DNA from: Pseudomonas sp. St316
GTDB lineage: Bacteria > Pseudomonadota > Gammaproteobacteria > Pseudomonadales > Pseudomonadaceae
Direction: 5' to 3'
Length of the DNA: 64,000 nucleotides
Assembly: GCF_018325905.1 (NCBI RefSeq)
Contig: NZ_AP021901.1
Span: 3,596,001 to 3,660,000 of the forward strand
Part shown: positions 56,325-64,000 of the stretch, one piece after another
Layout: each line of letters starts with the position of its first letter
Numbering within the stretch: position 1 is the first letter of the stretch
Position numbers and translations under genes: made by a program
The notes under the pieces: model-generated
Seen by the model: only the letters and a program-made list of their open reading frames with translations
What the model was told of the DNA's origin: nothing
Database searches by the model: none

Positions 56325-57885
56325 ACAGCATCGCACTGTCACCAGCGCGCGTCGCGGCCAGCGCAGGGTCTCAGGCCTTGTCCTCGAAACGCTCGATGGT
56401 CGGCCTGGTCGGCATTTTTCTCGCAGCCATGATGGCGGGGCTCAATACCCGGGTCGGCGCATTGGCCCTGGCCGATGTGCGAGGCGCGATGGGCTTGGGC
56501 TTCGACGACGGCTCCTGGCTCACCACCGTGTACAGCGCCGGCGAGTTGATTGCCATGCCCTTTTCGGCGTGGTTCGCCATCACACTCTCGGTCCGTCGCT
56601 TCGAATTGTGGATGCTCGGCAGTTGTACGCTCCTCGCCTTGAGCCTGCCTTGGATCCACAACCTGGGGCTTCTGCTGACCTTGCGCTTTGTCCAAGGTCT
56701 TGTCAGCGGCACCACCATCCCGCTGCTGATGATGGCGGCACTCAAATTCCTGCCGCCCCCCATACGGTTGTATGGCCTGGCACTGTATGCCATGACGGCG
56801 ACCTTCGCGCCTAATCTGTCCATCTGGTTAGCCGGGCGCTGGACGGATGGGTTGCAGGACTGGCGCTGGGTGTACTGGCAGATCATCCCCCTCGCCCTCA
56901 TCGCCGCAGGCCTGATCGCCTGGGGGCTGGCGAAGGAACCCATCCAGGTCCCACGTTTTCGGCAAGCCAATTGGTTTGGCATGGCCTGCGGTGTGCCGGC
57001 GTTCGGTTTGATCACTGTCGCACTGGATCAAGGCGTGCGGCTGGACTGGTTTCATTCACCGCTGGTCACGTCTTCGCTGCTGGCAGGCCTGGCCTTGCTG
57101 GCGGTCTATCTGTTGACCGAGTGGTATCACCCATCGCCGTTTATCAAGTTGCAGATCCTCGGGCGCCGCAACCTGGGACTGGGCTGCACTCTGTTCTTCG
57201 CGCTGCTGGTGGTGTTGATGTCCAGCTCGTTGTTACCGGCCAACTATCTCGGCGCGCTTCAGGACTATCGCCCCTTCCAGATGGCGTCGGTGGGCCTGAT
57301 CGTCGCGCTGCCGCAACTGGTCCTGGGCCCCTGGTGGCGCTGCTGCTATACCAGAAGTGGGTCGATGCGCGCGTCGTGTTCGCCCTGGGGTTGTGCTTGA
57401 TCGCGCTGGCGTGTCTGGCCGGCTCACAACTGACCAGCGAATGGAACCGCGACCAGTTCGTCATGGCGCAGACCCTGCAGGCCCTCGGACAACCGATGGC
57501 GGTGGTCTCGATGCTGTTCCTGATCACCAGCGTGGTGCAACCTCCTGAAGGGCCTTATGTGTCCGGCACGATCAACACGTTGCGCGCCTTCGGATCGCTT
57601 GCCGGTGCAGCGGCGGTTGCCCAACTCATAACCGTGCGCGGTCGCTTCCATGGAGAAATGTTGCTGGACCAGGGCGCACTGGTAGGTAACAGCCTGGCGT
57701 TTGTGCCTGAGCCGGCGCAATTGATGAGCCTCATCGGCCAGCAATCGCTGGTGCTGTCGATCGCTGATGCCTATCGCGTGTTGGGCCTGCTGGCGCTGCT
57801 GTTGATCCCTCTGGTGTTACGACTGACCTACATCCCCGCCCCTGTGATGCACACAGCTTCATCACCTTCCACCTCAAACGGGTGA
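56321..57885 (+). pseudogene. DHA2-type MFS efflux transporter (EmrB-like), split by a one-base C-tract deletion
   Basis: The N-terminal 337 residues read in one frame from ATG 56321 with about ten spans of an EmrB-type protein (GIFLAAMMAGLNTRVGALAL, RFVQGLVSGTTIPLLMMAAL, DWRWVYWQIIPLALIAAGLI). At the tract CCCC 57328-57331 the frame is lost; one more C gives QLVLGPLVALLLYQKWVDAR and continues in the second frame to the stop at 57885 (LTSEWNRDQFVMAQTLQALG, PYVSGTINTLRAFGSLAGAA). Without the shift it would be a normal 14-span transporter of about 521 residues. It is the second C-tract loss in the window, so a sequencing error is likely; if real, the pump is dead. Confidence 0.85.
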
Positions 57886-57891
57886 CTCATC

Positions 57892-58923
57892 ATGGCATTA
57901 CCGAAGAAAGCCCAGATCACCAGCGCCACACTGCTCGCGGTGGCCATCGGCGCTGCGTTCTATTTCAATCGTCCTGAATCCAGTGCATCGATGCAGTCTA
58001 CGGACGATGCCTACGTTCACGCCGACTTCACCACGATAGCGCCGCAAGTGTCGGGCACCGTTGAGACCGTGTTGGTCGACGACAACCAACCGGTGAAGAA
58101 AGGCGAGCTGCTGGCAATCATCGACGACCGCGATTTTGTCGCCGCCGTGAATGCGGCGAAAGCCCAGGTCGCCAGCGCCCGGGCCGGCATCGCCAGCCTG
58201 CAAGCGCACTTGATCCAACAGGAAACCACCATACGCCAGGCCCAGGCGGTGGTAACCGCAGACGAGGCGGCGCTCAAGCTGGCCAGCGTCAATCAGGCCC
58301 GTTATCGCAACCTGGCCACCGACGGGTCGGGCACCGTGCAGGCCCAGCAACAGGCCGAAGCGCAATTGAGCGTTCAGCTGGCCAGCCGGGACAAGAGCCA
58401 GGCGGGGTTGCAGGCTGCCCGGCAATACGTGGATATCCTCAAGGCCGATCTGGAAAAGGCCAAGGCGGCCCTCGCCCATGCCGAGGCAGCGCAAGCCATT
58501 GCGCAGCTGCAACTTTCCTATACCCGCATCACCGCACCGATCAGCGGCACCGTCGGGGAGAAATCGATACGCGTCGGTGCTTTCGTCAATGCCGGCAAAC
58601 CCTTGCTGGCGATCGTGCCGCTGGATGCTGTCTACATCACCGCCAACTTTCGCGAGACACAACTGGCGCGCGTAGAGACCGGACAAACCGTGGACATCGA
58701 AGTGGATGCCTTGCCGGGCCAGGCGCTGGAAGGCACGGTGCAAAGCCTGGGGCCGGCCAGCGGCGTCAGCTATTCCGCGATTGCCCCGCACAATGCCACA
58801 GGCAATTTCACCAAGATCGTCCAGCGCTTGCCCGTGCGCATTCGCATTGACCATGACCAACCCGCGGCGGCGAAACTGCGCGTGGGGATGTCCGTCACGC
58901 CGCATATCCGCATTGGTGAATAA
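57892..58923 (+). CDS. EmrA/HlyD-family efflux periplasmic adaptor
   Basis: A protein of 343 residues with one N-terminal membrane anchor (about 10-26, TSATLLAVAIGAAFYF-like hydrophobic run). It has the two lipoyl halves typical of EmrA (VHADFTTIAPQVSGTVETVL near 42 and LSYTRITAPISGTVGEKSIR near 205), a coiled-coil hairpin (about 85-200) with many Ala/Gln, and the beta-barrel part ending LRVGMSVTPHIRIGE. It starts six bases after the MFS stop. With the two preceding genes it makes a complete EmrAB-TolC type pump. Confidence 0.92.
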   Translation: MALPKKAQITSATLLAVAIGAAFYFNRPESSASMQSTDDAYVHADFTTIAPQVSGTVETVLVDDNQPVKKGELLAIIDDRDFVAAVNAAKAQVASARAGIASLQAHLIQQETTIRQAQAVVTADEAALKLASVNQARYRNLATDGSGTVQAQQQAEAQLSVQLASRDKSQAGLQAARQYVDILKADLEKAKAALAHAEAAQAIAQLQLSYTRITAPISGTVGEKSIRVGAFVNAGKPLLAIVPLDAVYITANFRETQLARVETGQTVDIEVDALPGQALEGTVQSLGPASGVSYSAIAPHNATGNFTKIVQRLPVRIRIDHDQPAAAKLRVGMSVTPHIRIGE

Positions 58924-58954
58924 ATCCATCGGGGCTTTTGTGACGAGCTGGGTT

Positions 58955-59056
58955 GTGTAGGCGCTGGCGGAGCCTGCGATCTTTGGATCTTTCGGTTGAT
59001 ACTCAAGTGTCTGGGGAAAGATCGCAGCCTCGCTCCGCTCGACGGCTCCTACAGAA
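58955..59056. repeat. Second-type inverted repeat after the efflux operon
   Basis: Left arm TGTAGGCGCTGGCGGAGCCT followed by GCGATCTTTGG; right arm GAAAGATCGCAGCCTCGCTC ending GGCTCCTACAGA. It is well conserved on both sides and relates to the copy at 54560. It lies at the 3' end of the efflux operon. Confidence 0.75.
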
Positions 59057-59241
59057 CCCCACAGGACAAATCCCCTCGCCATGTGCAGGTGAAGCCCTAA
59101 GCAAATAACTAAAGGTTATTTGTTGTCTGTTTTTTAGATCATTTAGATTAAGTCTTAAACCCAATGGCTTCGCGGTACTGCCTCAAGAACGTTGGCATTT
59201 ACCCTTCTCAGTCACGGCAATCTCATTAGCGGGCCACCGTC

Positions 59242-60345
59242 ATGCAGCTTCTAACACTTCCTCCCTCTCCCAGCCTCGCCACTTCGATTCGTGCCACCGC
59301 CCAGGTCTTCGAAGACGCCACCTCCCGCGCTTTGCTGGCTCACCTGCAACAAGTCGCGCCCAGTGACGCCAGCGTGCTGATCATCGGCCAGACCGGCACC
59401 GGCAAGGAACTGGTGGCGCGCCACGTACACAACCTCAGCGCCCGTCGTCACAAGCCGTTTGTTGCGGTCAACTGCGGGGCGTTTTCCGAAACACTGGTGG
59501 AGGCCGAGCTGTTCGGCCATGAGAAAGGCGCCTTTACCGGCGCACTGACGGCCAAGGCCGGTTGGTTCGAGGAAGCGGACGGCGGCACGCTGTTCCTCGA
59601 TGAAATCGGTGATTTGCCGTTGCCAATCCAGGTCAAGTTGCTCCGGGTACTGCAGGAGCGCGAAGTGGTCCGGTTGGGTTCGCGCAAGAGCATCAAGATC
59701 GATGTACGTGTATTGGCGGCCACCAACGTACAGCTGGAAAAAGCCATCAATGCCGGGCATTTTCGCGAAGACCTCTATTACCGTCTGAACGTGGTCAGTC
59801 TGGTGCTCAAGCCGCTGCGCGAACGCCCCGGTGACATCCTGCCGCTGATCCGCCACTTCATTGCCGAGTACAGCCGCAGGCTCGGTCACGGCGAGGTGAC
59901 GCTGGATGCCCAGGCGCAGCGCAAATTGCTCGACTACTCCTGGCCGGGGAACATCCGCGAACTGGAAAATGTCATCCACCACACGCTGTTGATTTGCCGC
60001 AACAACGTGATCGGCGTGCAGGACCTGCACCTGTCGAACTTTCGCATCGAGCGTCAGGACAACCCAGCGGAATCGGTGCCTCAAACTGCAGAGGCGCTCT
60101 TGCAGAAAGCCTTCGAGAAACTGCTTGAGCACGAGCATGGCGACGTGTATGAAAAGGTCGAAGCCGAGTTGTTGCGCACCGCCTACCGATATGCCAATTG
60201 CAATCAGGTCCACACCGCCAGCCTGCTGGGCCTGAGCCGCAACGTCACCCGCACATTGCTGATCAGGATTGGCGAGTTGGTGGTCAATCGACGCCGCCCG
60301 GCACTGGACACGCGGGATGGTCGGGTGATCAACCTGTCGACCTGA
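59242..60345 (+). CDS. sfnR: Sigma54-dependent activator, SfnR-like
   Basis: A protein of 367 residues that consists of the AAA+ domain and a DNA-binding end without an N-terminal sensory domain. Walker A is GQTGTGKE, the sigma54-contact loop is GAFTGAL, Walker B is GGTLFLDEIGDLP, and the arginine region is FREDLYYRLNV. The C-terminal Fis-type helix-turn-helix is NQVHTASLLGLSRNVTRTLL. The absence of a sensory domain and the length match SfnR, which activates sulfone and other sulfur-starvation genes in pseudomonads. It converges on livF and overlaps its end by 17 bases. The symbol is given by resemblance; several paralogues exist. Confidence 0.8.
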   Translation: MQLLTLPPSPSLATSIRATAQVFEDATSRALLAHLQQVAPSDASVLIIGQTGTGKELVARHVHNLSARRHKPFVAVNCGAFSETLVEAELFGHEKGAFTGALTAKAGWFEEADGGTLFLDEIGDLPLPIQVKLLRVLQEREVVRLGSRKSIKIDVRVLAATNVQLEKAINAGHFREDLYYRLNVVSLVLKPLRERPGDILPLIRHFIAEYSRRLGHGEVTLDAQAQRKLLDYSWPGNIRELENVIHHTLLICRNNVIGVQDLHLSNFRIERQDNPAESVPQTAEALLQKAFEKLLEHEHGDVYEKVEAELLRTAYRYANCNQVHTASLLGLSRNVTRTLLIRIGELVVNRRRPALDTRDGRVINLST

Positions 60346-61120
60346 GGCGGTCTTCCAGAAGGGGCCGCTGCGCCCGCGCGCCCAGGTAGAAATCCTGGAG
60401 ATCATCGCGGGCCGCCAGTTGTTCGGCACTGCCTTCACTGACCACGCGACCGCTTTCCAACACATAACCATAGTGGGCGTAGCGCAGGGCGATGTTTATG
60501 TTCTGTTCGGCAATCAGAAAACTGACGCCATCGCGCTGATTGAGCTGGCGCACGATCTCGAAGATTTCCTCGACGATCTGCGGCGCCAGGCCCATCGACG
60601 GCTCGTCGAGCAAGACCAGTTGCGGCTTGGCCATCAGTGCACGACCTATCGCGATCATCTGTTGCTCGCCGCCCGAGGTGTAGCCGGCCAGGCTTTTGCG
60701 CCGCAGTTTCAGACGCGGAAAATGGCCATAGACCAACTCCAGGTCAGCCAGCAACTGGCGCCGCGGCACCTGGCGCGCCAAGGCGCCGGCCAGAAGGTTT
60801 TCCTCCACGGTCAACTGGGCGAAACAATGTCGGCCTTCGAGCACTTGCACCAAGCCGTTCGCCGCCAAGGTGTGAGGCGCGCTATGGGTCACCTCCCGCC
60901 CCTGGTAGACGATCCGCCCCCGCACCACTTCGCCCCGCTCGGCGCGCACCAGGTTGGAGGCTGCCTTCAAGGTGGTGCTTTTACCCGCGCCGTTGGCGCC
61001 CAGTAGCACCACGACCTGGCCTTTTTCGACCTCCAGCGACACGCTGCGCACGGCCAGGATGGTCTGTTCGTAGAGGACTTCAATATCGTCGATCTGCAGG
61101 ATCGGCACGTTCGTCGTCAT
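60329..61120 (-). CDS. livF: Branched-chain amino acid-type ABC transporter ATPase LivF-like
   Basis: An ATPase of 263 residues. It has the N-terminal ILQIDDIEVLYEQTILAVRS, Walker A GANGAGKSTT, signature YTSGGEQQMIAIGRAL, Walker B LVLLDEPSMGLAP (with LAP after GL, typical of LivF) and the ending EQNINIALRYAHYGYVLESG. ATG 61120 is chosen over ATG 61195, which would overlap the preceding binding-protein gene. It follows that gene by 56 bases. The 3' end overlaps the convergent sfnR-like gene by 17 bases. Confidence 0.9.
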   Translation of the reverse strand: MTTNVPILQIDDIEVLYEQTILAVRSVSLEVEKGQVVVLLGANGAGKSTTLKAASNLVRAERGEVVRGRIVYQGREVTHSAPHTLAANGLVQVLEGRHCFAQLTVEENLLAGALARQVPRRQLLADLELVYGHFPRLKLRRKSLAGYTSGGEQQMIAIGRALMAKPQLVLLDEPSMGLAPQIVEEIFEIVRQLNQRDGVSFLIAEQNINIALRYAHYGYVLESGRVVSEGSAEQLAARDDLQDFYLGARAQRPLLEDRLRSTG

Positions 61121-61176
61121 GCTGTTTCGCCTATTCAGGCAGAGACCGGACGTCCGCGTCCGGTCGCCGCGATACC

Positions 61177-62502
61177 TCAGGATTCCTTGCTGCAATCACG
61201 CGGGGTAATGCCTTTTTCCCGGGCGTACTGCTGCGAAGACGCTTCGATGATCGGCCGCAGCAAGGCGCGGTCGGCCTGGACCCAGTCACTGATCAGCTTC
61301 CACTGCGTACCGTCCCATTGCTGGAAGCGCACCGCACCACCGCCTTCATGGTCCGAGCACGACAACTGCAACGGCTGCACCAGGCCCAACGCCCCGAGCT
61401 CCTTGAGTCGGGCGTCGTCGAGCTTGAGGTTCTCGAAGCCCCAGCGCACTTGCTCGCCGGTCAGGGGTTGCTTGCCGAATTTCTGCTGGGCAATGCGCAG
61501 CGCTTCCACGTTAAGAATGCCGTTGACCACGCCGAGGTTGTAATACACCGTGCCGAAACGCTTGGGGTCGGCCAGGTCGCCATGGCCGGCGTCGACCACT
61601 TGTTTCTTGATGCCCTGCAACACCGGGAAATCCGTGCCCGATGGGTGCGTGGTGATCGCGATGAAACCCTTGGCCGCGGCACCGGCCGGCGCGGCATCAT
61701 CCTCGGAATTGCTCCAGATATTGCCGATGATGTGATCGGCCGGGAAACCGACTTTCTGCGCGGTTTTCAGCGCCACCGGGTTCATCACGCCCCAACCGCG
61801 CAGGATCACCCAATCGGGTTTTTCCCGACGGATATTCAGCCATTGCGATTGTTGCTCGTTGCCCGGGTGCGGCACCTCCAGCAAGGTCAGCGCAAAGCCG
61901 TACTTGTCGGCCAGGGTTTGCAACACCTCGTTGGTTTCCTTGCCGTAGGGCGAGCCGTGATACAGGGTGACGATCTTCAGGCCCTTGAGTTTTTCCAGCC
62001 CGCCGGCCCGCTGGCCGATGTAATTGATGATCGCCGACACTTCGGAATACGGGTTCAACTGCAACGGGAAGACATAGGGAAACACGCTGCCATCGGTGGA
62101 GTCCGTGCGACCGTGGTTGATGGTGATCAGCGGCAGCTTGTCGGCCGTCGAACGCTCCAGCGTCGCGTAGGCAATACCCACCGACAACGGGTTGGTGGCC
62201 GCTGCTGGCGCGCCGTTCAAACCTTTCTTCAGGCGCTCGTAGCACTCGACGCCTTTTTCGACCACGTATTCGGTTTCGCACTCGCTCCACGTCAGCTTGA
62301 CGCCGTTCACGCCGCCATTGGTGTTGACGTACTTGAGGTAGTCGATGAAGCCGCCAAAAAAACCGGTGCCGCCGGCCGCATAAGGGCCGACGCGATAGCT
62401 TTGCAGCGGGAAGTATTGTTCGTTGTCGGCCTGGACGGTGAAGGCCGCGGCGGTGAGGCTCAGGGCCAGTGCCAGGCGGCTGGCGAATGATCGTTTGAAC
62501 AT
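61177..62502 (-). CDS. Periplasmic substrate-binding protein of a LivK-type ABC transporter
   Basis: An exported protein of 441 residues with signal peptide MFKRSFASRLALALSLTAAA and cleavage after VQA. The mature part is a type I periplasmic fold (YAAGGTGFFGGFIDYLKYVN, LITINHGRTDSTDGSVFPY, ILRGWGVMNPVALKTAQKVG). It is longer than classical LivK (about 345 mature) and lacks its characteristic ligand residues by eye, so the substrate may be an aromatic or fatty acid-like compound rather than leucine. ATG 62502 has AAGGAA upstream; the in-frame ATG at 62541 is rejected. Confidence 0.85.
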   Translation of the reverse strand: MFKRSFASRLALALSLTAAAFTVQADNEQYFPLQSYRVGPYAAGGTGFFGGFIDYLKYVNTNGGVNGVKLTWSECETEYVVEKGVECYERLKKGLNGAPAAATNPLSVGIAYATLERSTADKLPLITINHGRTDSTDGSVFPYVFPLQLNPYSEVSAIINYIGQRAGGLEKLKGLKIVTLYHGSPYGKETNEVLQTLADKYGFALTLLEVPHPGNEQQSQWLNIRREKPDWVILRGWGVMNPVALKTAQKVGFPADHIIGNIWSNSEDDAAPAGAAAKGFIAITTHPSGTDFPVLQGIKKQVVDAGHGDLADPKRFGTVYYNLGVVNGILNVEALRIAQQKFGKQPLTGEQVRWGFENLKLDDARLKELGALGLVQPLQLSCSDHEGGGAVRFQQWDGTQWKLISDWVQADRALLRPIIEASSQQYAREKGITPRDCSKES

Positions 62503-62574
62503 CGGATTTTCCTTGTTATGAAGCCATAGGTAAGCCAACAAAATGGAACTGCAAACCCGCGTTGTGCGGTTCGC

Positions 62575-63645
62575 TCAGTAGCGCAACGGCCACAGCCGAG
62601 CGCGCTGGCGAAATCTCTGCCAGAGGCGCGCAAGGCCCTCTGGTTCCTTGATCAGGAACAGAATGATCAGGGCGCCAAATATCATCTTCTGCAGGTTCTC
62701 CACCTGGCCGGCGTCCACCAGCCCACCGGGCAGCAGCGACACCAGGTTCGAGAGCAACACCGGGAACAGCACCATGAACGCCGCGCCCAGGAAGTTGCCC
62801 AGCAGGCTGCCGAGGCCGCCGATAATGATGATGAACAGGATCTGGAACGACCGATTGAGGTCGAAGCCGTGGGGCTCCACCGTACCCAGGTAAGCGAAGG
62901 CCCAGAGCGCGCCGGCCACGCCGAGGAAAAAACCGCTGATGGCGAACGCCAACAGCTTGGTTTTTGCCAATGCAATGCCGATGACTGCGGCGGCGGTGTC
63001 CATGTCGCGCACCGCCATCCAGTTGCGCCCCAACTCGCTGCGCACCAGGTTCTTGCCCAGCCAGAACAGCGCCACCACCACCGTCAGGGTCAGCAGATAG
63101 CGACCGGCCGGCGCGTCGAGGTTGACCCCGAAAACGTCCAGGCGCGGCGCGCTGATCACGCCCGAGGCGCTGTTATTGGAAAACCAGCTGAACCGAGTCA
63201 GCGCCCAGGTCACGAAGAACTGCGCCGCCAGGGTCGAGACCAGCAGGTAGAAACCCTTGATGCGCAGGCTTGGCAGGCCGAACAGCACCGCCACCAGCGC
63301 CGCCGTCAACCCGCCCAGGGCAATACTGACCAACAACGGCAAGCCCGCGAGCCGCACTTCGAGGTTGTAGGTGGCAAAGGCGCCCACCGCCATGAATGCC
63401 GCTGAACCGAGGGACAGCTGCCCGGCATAGCCAGTGAGCAAGTTGAGCCCCAACCCCGCCAGGGACAGCACCAGGAACGGAATCAGGATCGCGCTGAACC
63501 AGTAGTCATTGCCCAGCCAAGGCACCACGACGAAGGCAAACAGCAGCAACGCGACCAGCCCGTGACGGTCCTGGCGCAGCGCGAAGACCCGGCGGTCCTG
63601 GGCATAGCGGGTGTTGAACTGGCCTGCTTCTTGATAAAACATCAT
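62575..63645 (-). CDS. livM: Branched-chain amino acid-type ABC permease LivM-like
   Basis: A membrane protein of 356 residues with nine to ten spans. It has the LivM-typical block AGLGLNLLTGYAGQLSLGSA near residue 65, SLRIKGFYLLVSTLAAQFFV, the EAA-like cytoplasmic loop GRNWMAVRDMDTAAAVIGIA, and IIGGLGSLLGNFLGAAFMVL. AGGGGAA precedes ATG 63645; another ATG follows directly. The gene starts eight bases after livH and is followed by the binding protein after 72 bases. Confidence 0.92.
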   Translation of the reverse strand: MMFYQEAGQFNTRYAQDRRVFALRQDRHGLVALLLFAFVVVPWLGNDYWFSAILIPFLVLSLAGLGLNLLTGYAGQLSLGSAAFMAVGAFATYNLEVRLAGLPLLVSIALGGLTAALVAVLFGLPSLRIKGFYLLVSTLAAQFFVTWALTRFSWFSNNSASGVISAPRLDVFGVNLDAPAGRYLLTLTVVVALFWLGKNLVRSELGRNWMAVRDMDTAAAVIGIALAKTKLLAFAISGFFLGVAGALWAFAYLGTVEPHGFDLNRSFQILFIIIIGGLGSLLGNFLGAAFMVLFPVLLSNLVSLLPGGLVDAGQVENLQKMIFGALIILFLIKEPEGLARLWQRFRQRARLWPLRY

Positions 63646-63653
63646 GCGTTCCC

Positions 63654-64000
63654 CTAAACCCGTTCGATGGCCCGTTCGCCAAACAACCCCGCTGGACGCA
63701 CCAGCAAAAACAGCAACGCCAGCCCGTAGGGAAACCAGTTCTCGATGCCGCTGCCGATGAAGGGCCCGAGATAAACCTCCGCCAGCTTCTCCGAGGCGCC
63801 GATGATCAAGCCGCCGACAATCGCGCCGGTGATGGAGGTGAAGCCGCCGATGATCAGCACCGGCAAGGCCTTGAGCACCACCAGCGAGAGCGAGAACTGC
63901 ACACCCAGGCGAGCACCCCAGAGCAGCCCGGCGACCAACCCGACAAACCCCGCCACCGCCCACACCACCACCCACACCCGCTGCAAGCGGATGCCCACGG
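63654..64000 (-). CDS. livH: Branched-chain amino acid-type ABC permease LivH-like (C-terminal part)
   Basis: The C-terminal 115 residues of a LivH-type permease whose start lies outside the window. Visible are hydrophobic spans and the family block FSLSLVVLKALPVLIIGGFT followed by SITGAIVGGLIIGASEKLAE, and the ending LALLFLLVRPAGLFGERAIERV-type tail. It should form the membrane channel with LivM. A livG ATPase gene, missing here, would be expected further right. Confidence 0.85.
   Translation of the reverse strand, partial: VGIRLQRVWVVVWAVAGFVGLVAGLLWGARLGVQFSLSLVVLKALPVLIIGGFTSITGAIVGGLIIGASEKLAEVYLGPFIGSGIENWFPYGLALLFLLVRPAGLFGERAIERV

Noticed and set aside
59195..59241. Sigma54 promoter before the sfnR-like gene (TTGGCATTTACCCTTCTC)
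   Set aside because: TGGCA fits the -24 element but the -12 GC is missing, so the match is too weak to list.

Overview
The window looks like a chromosome segment of a fluorescent Pseudomonas (P. fluorescens group). The signs are high GC, many paired REP elements of the type GTGGGAGC...GCTCGCGAT, a PQQ alcohol-oxidation locus with the NosP/NahK/ErbR arrangement known from P. aeruginosa, a PsmE/AlgE-type mannuronan epimerase, and typical pseudomonad efflux and regulatory genes. Everything here was read by eye; no database search was run.

Layout. 1-3.3 kb is the end of a PQQ-dependent alcohol catabolism accessory cluster (beta-propeller, ABC ATPase, permease, rhodanese-like CXXCW protein, LuxR regulator AgmR/ErbR). 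3.5-7.2 kb carries the hybrid kinase NahK and the NO-sensing FIST protein NosP. 7.4-15.2 kb is a complete nitrous oxide reductase operon nosRZDFYL with a perfect Anr/Dnr box in front of nosR. 15.5-18.2 kb is a UvrA paralogue. 18.3-21.6 kb holds hemN, a degenerate hemN-like paralogue and a small membrane protein; the last two each have their own Anr-type box, so 15-21.7 kb forms a low-oxygen regulon block.

22-33.5 kb is an alginate-modification locus: a giant secreted epimerase/O-acetylhydrolase facing a type I secretion operon (TolC, HlyD and ABC types). A striking tandem array of about ten REP doublets lies between them. The ABC gene carries a single-base frameshift in a C tract.

33.8-41.3 kb is a lower-GC island with a compact operon that I do not recognise as a described pathway: a haem-oxygenase-like diiron oxidase (HDO), a class III aminotransferase, an A-T-R nonribosomal peptide synthetase whose specificity residues suggest a basic amino acid such as lysine, and an EamA exporter. 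A near-consensus sigma70 promoter and a possible 54-codon leader ORF precede it. A truncated amino-acid permease remnant lies at its edge. This is the best candidate for an undescribed system.

42.2-46.7 kb holds a TetR regulator and a putative catabolic operon (NylB-like serine hydrolase, porin, polyamine-type binding protein). 46.9-54.5 kb is a signalling block: a FixJ-type regulator, an LRAT-like membrane protein, an 1830-residue kinase/AAA/GAF/PAS/histidine kinase and a receiver-only protein. 54.9-58.9 kb is an EmrAB/OMF tripartite efflux operon, again with a one-base C-tract frameshift in the MFS gene. 59.2-64 kb has an SfnR-like sigma54 activator converging on a branched-chain-amino-acid-type ABC transporter (livF, binding protein, livM, partial livH). 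No rRNA, tRNA, CRISPR array or insertion sequence was seen.
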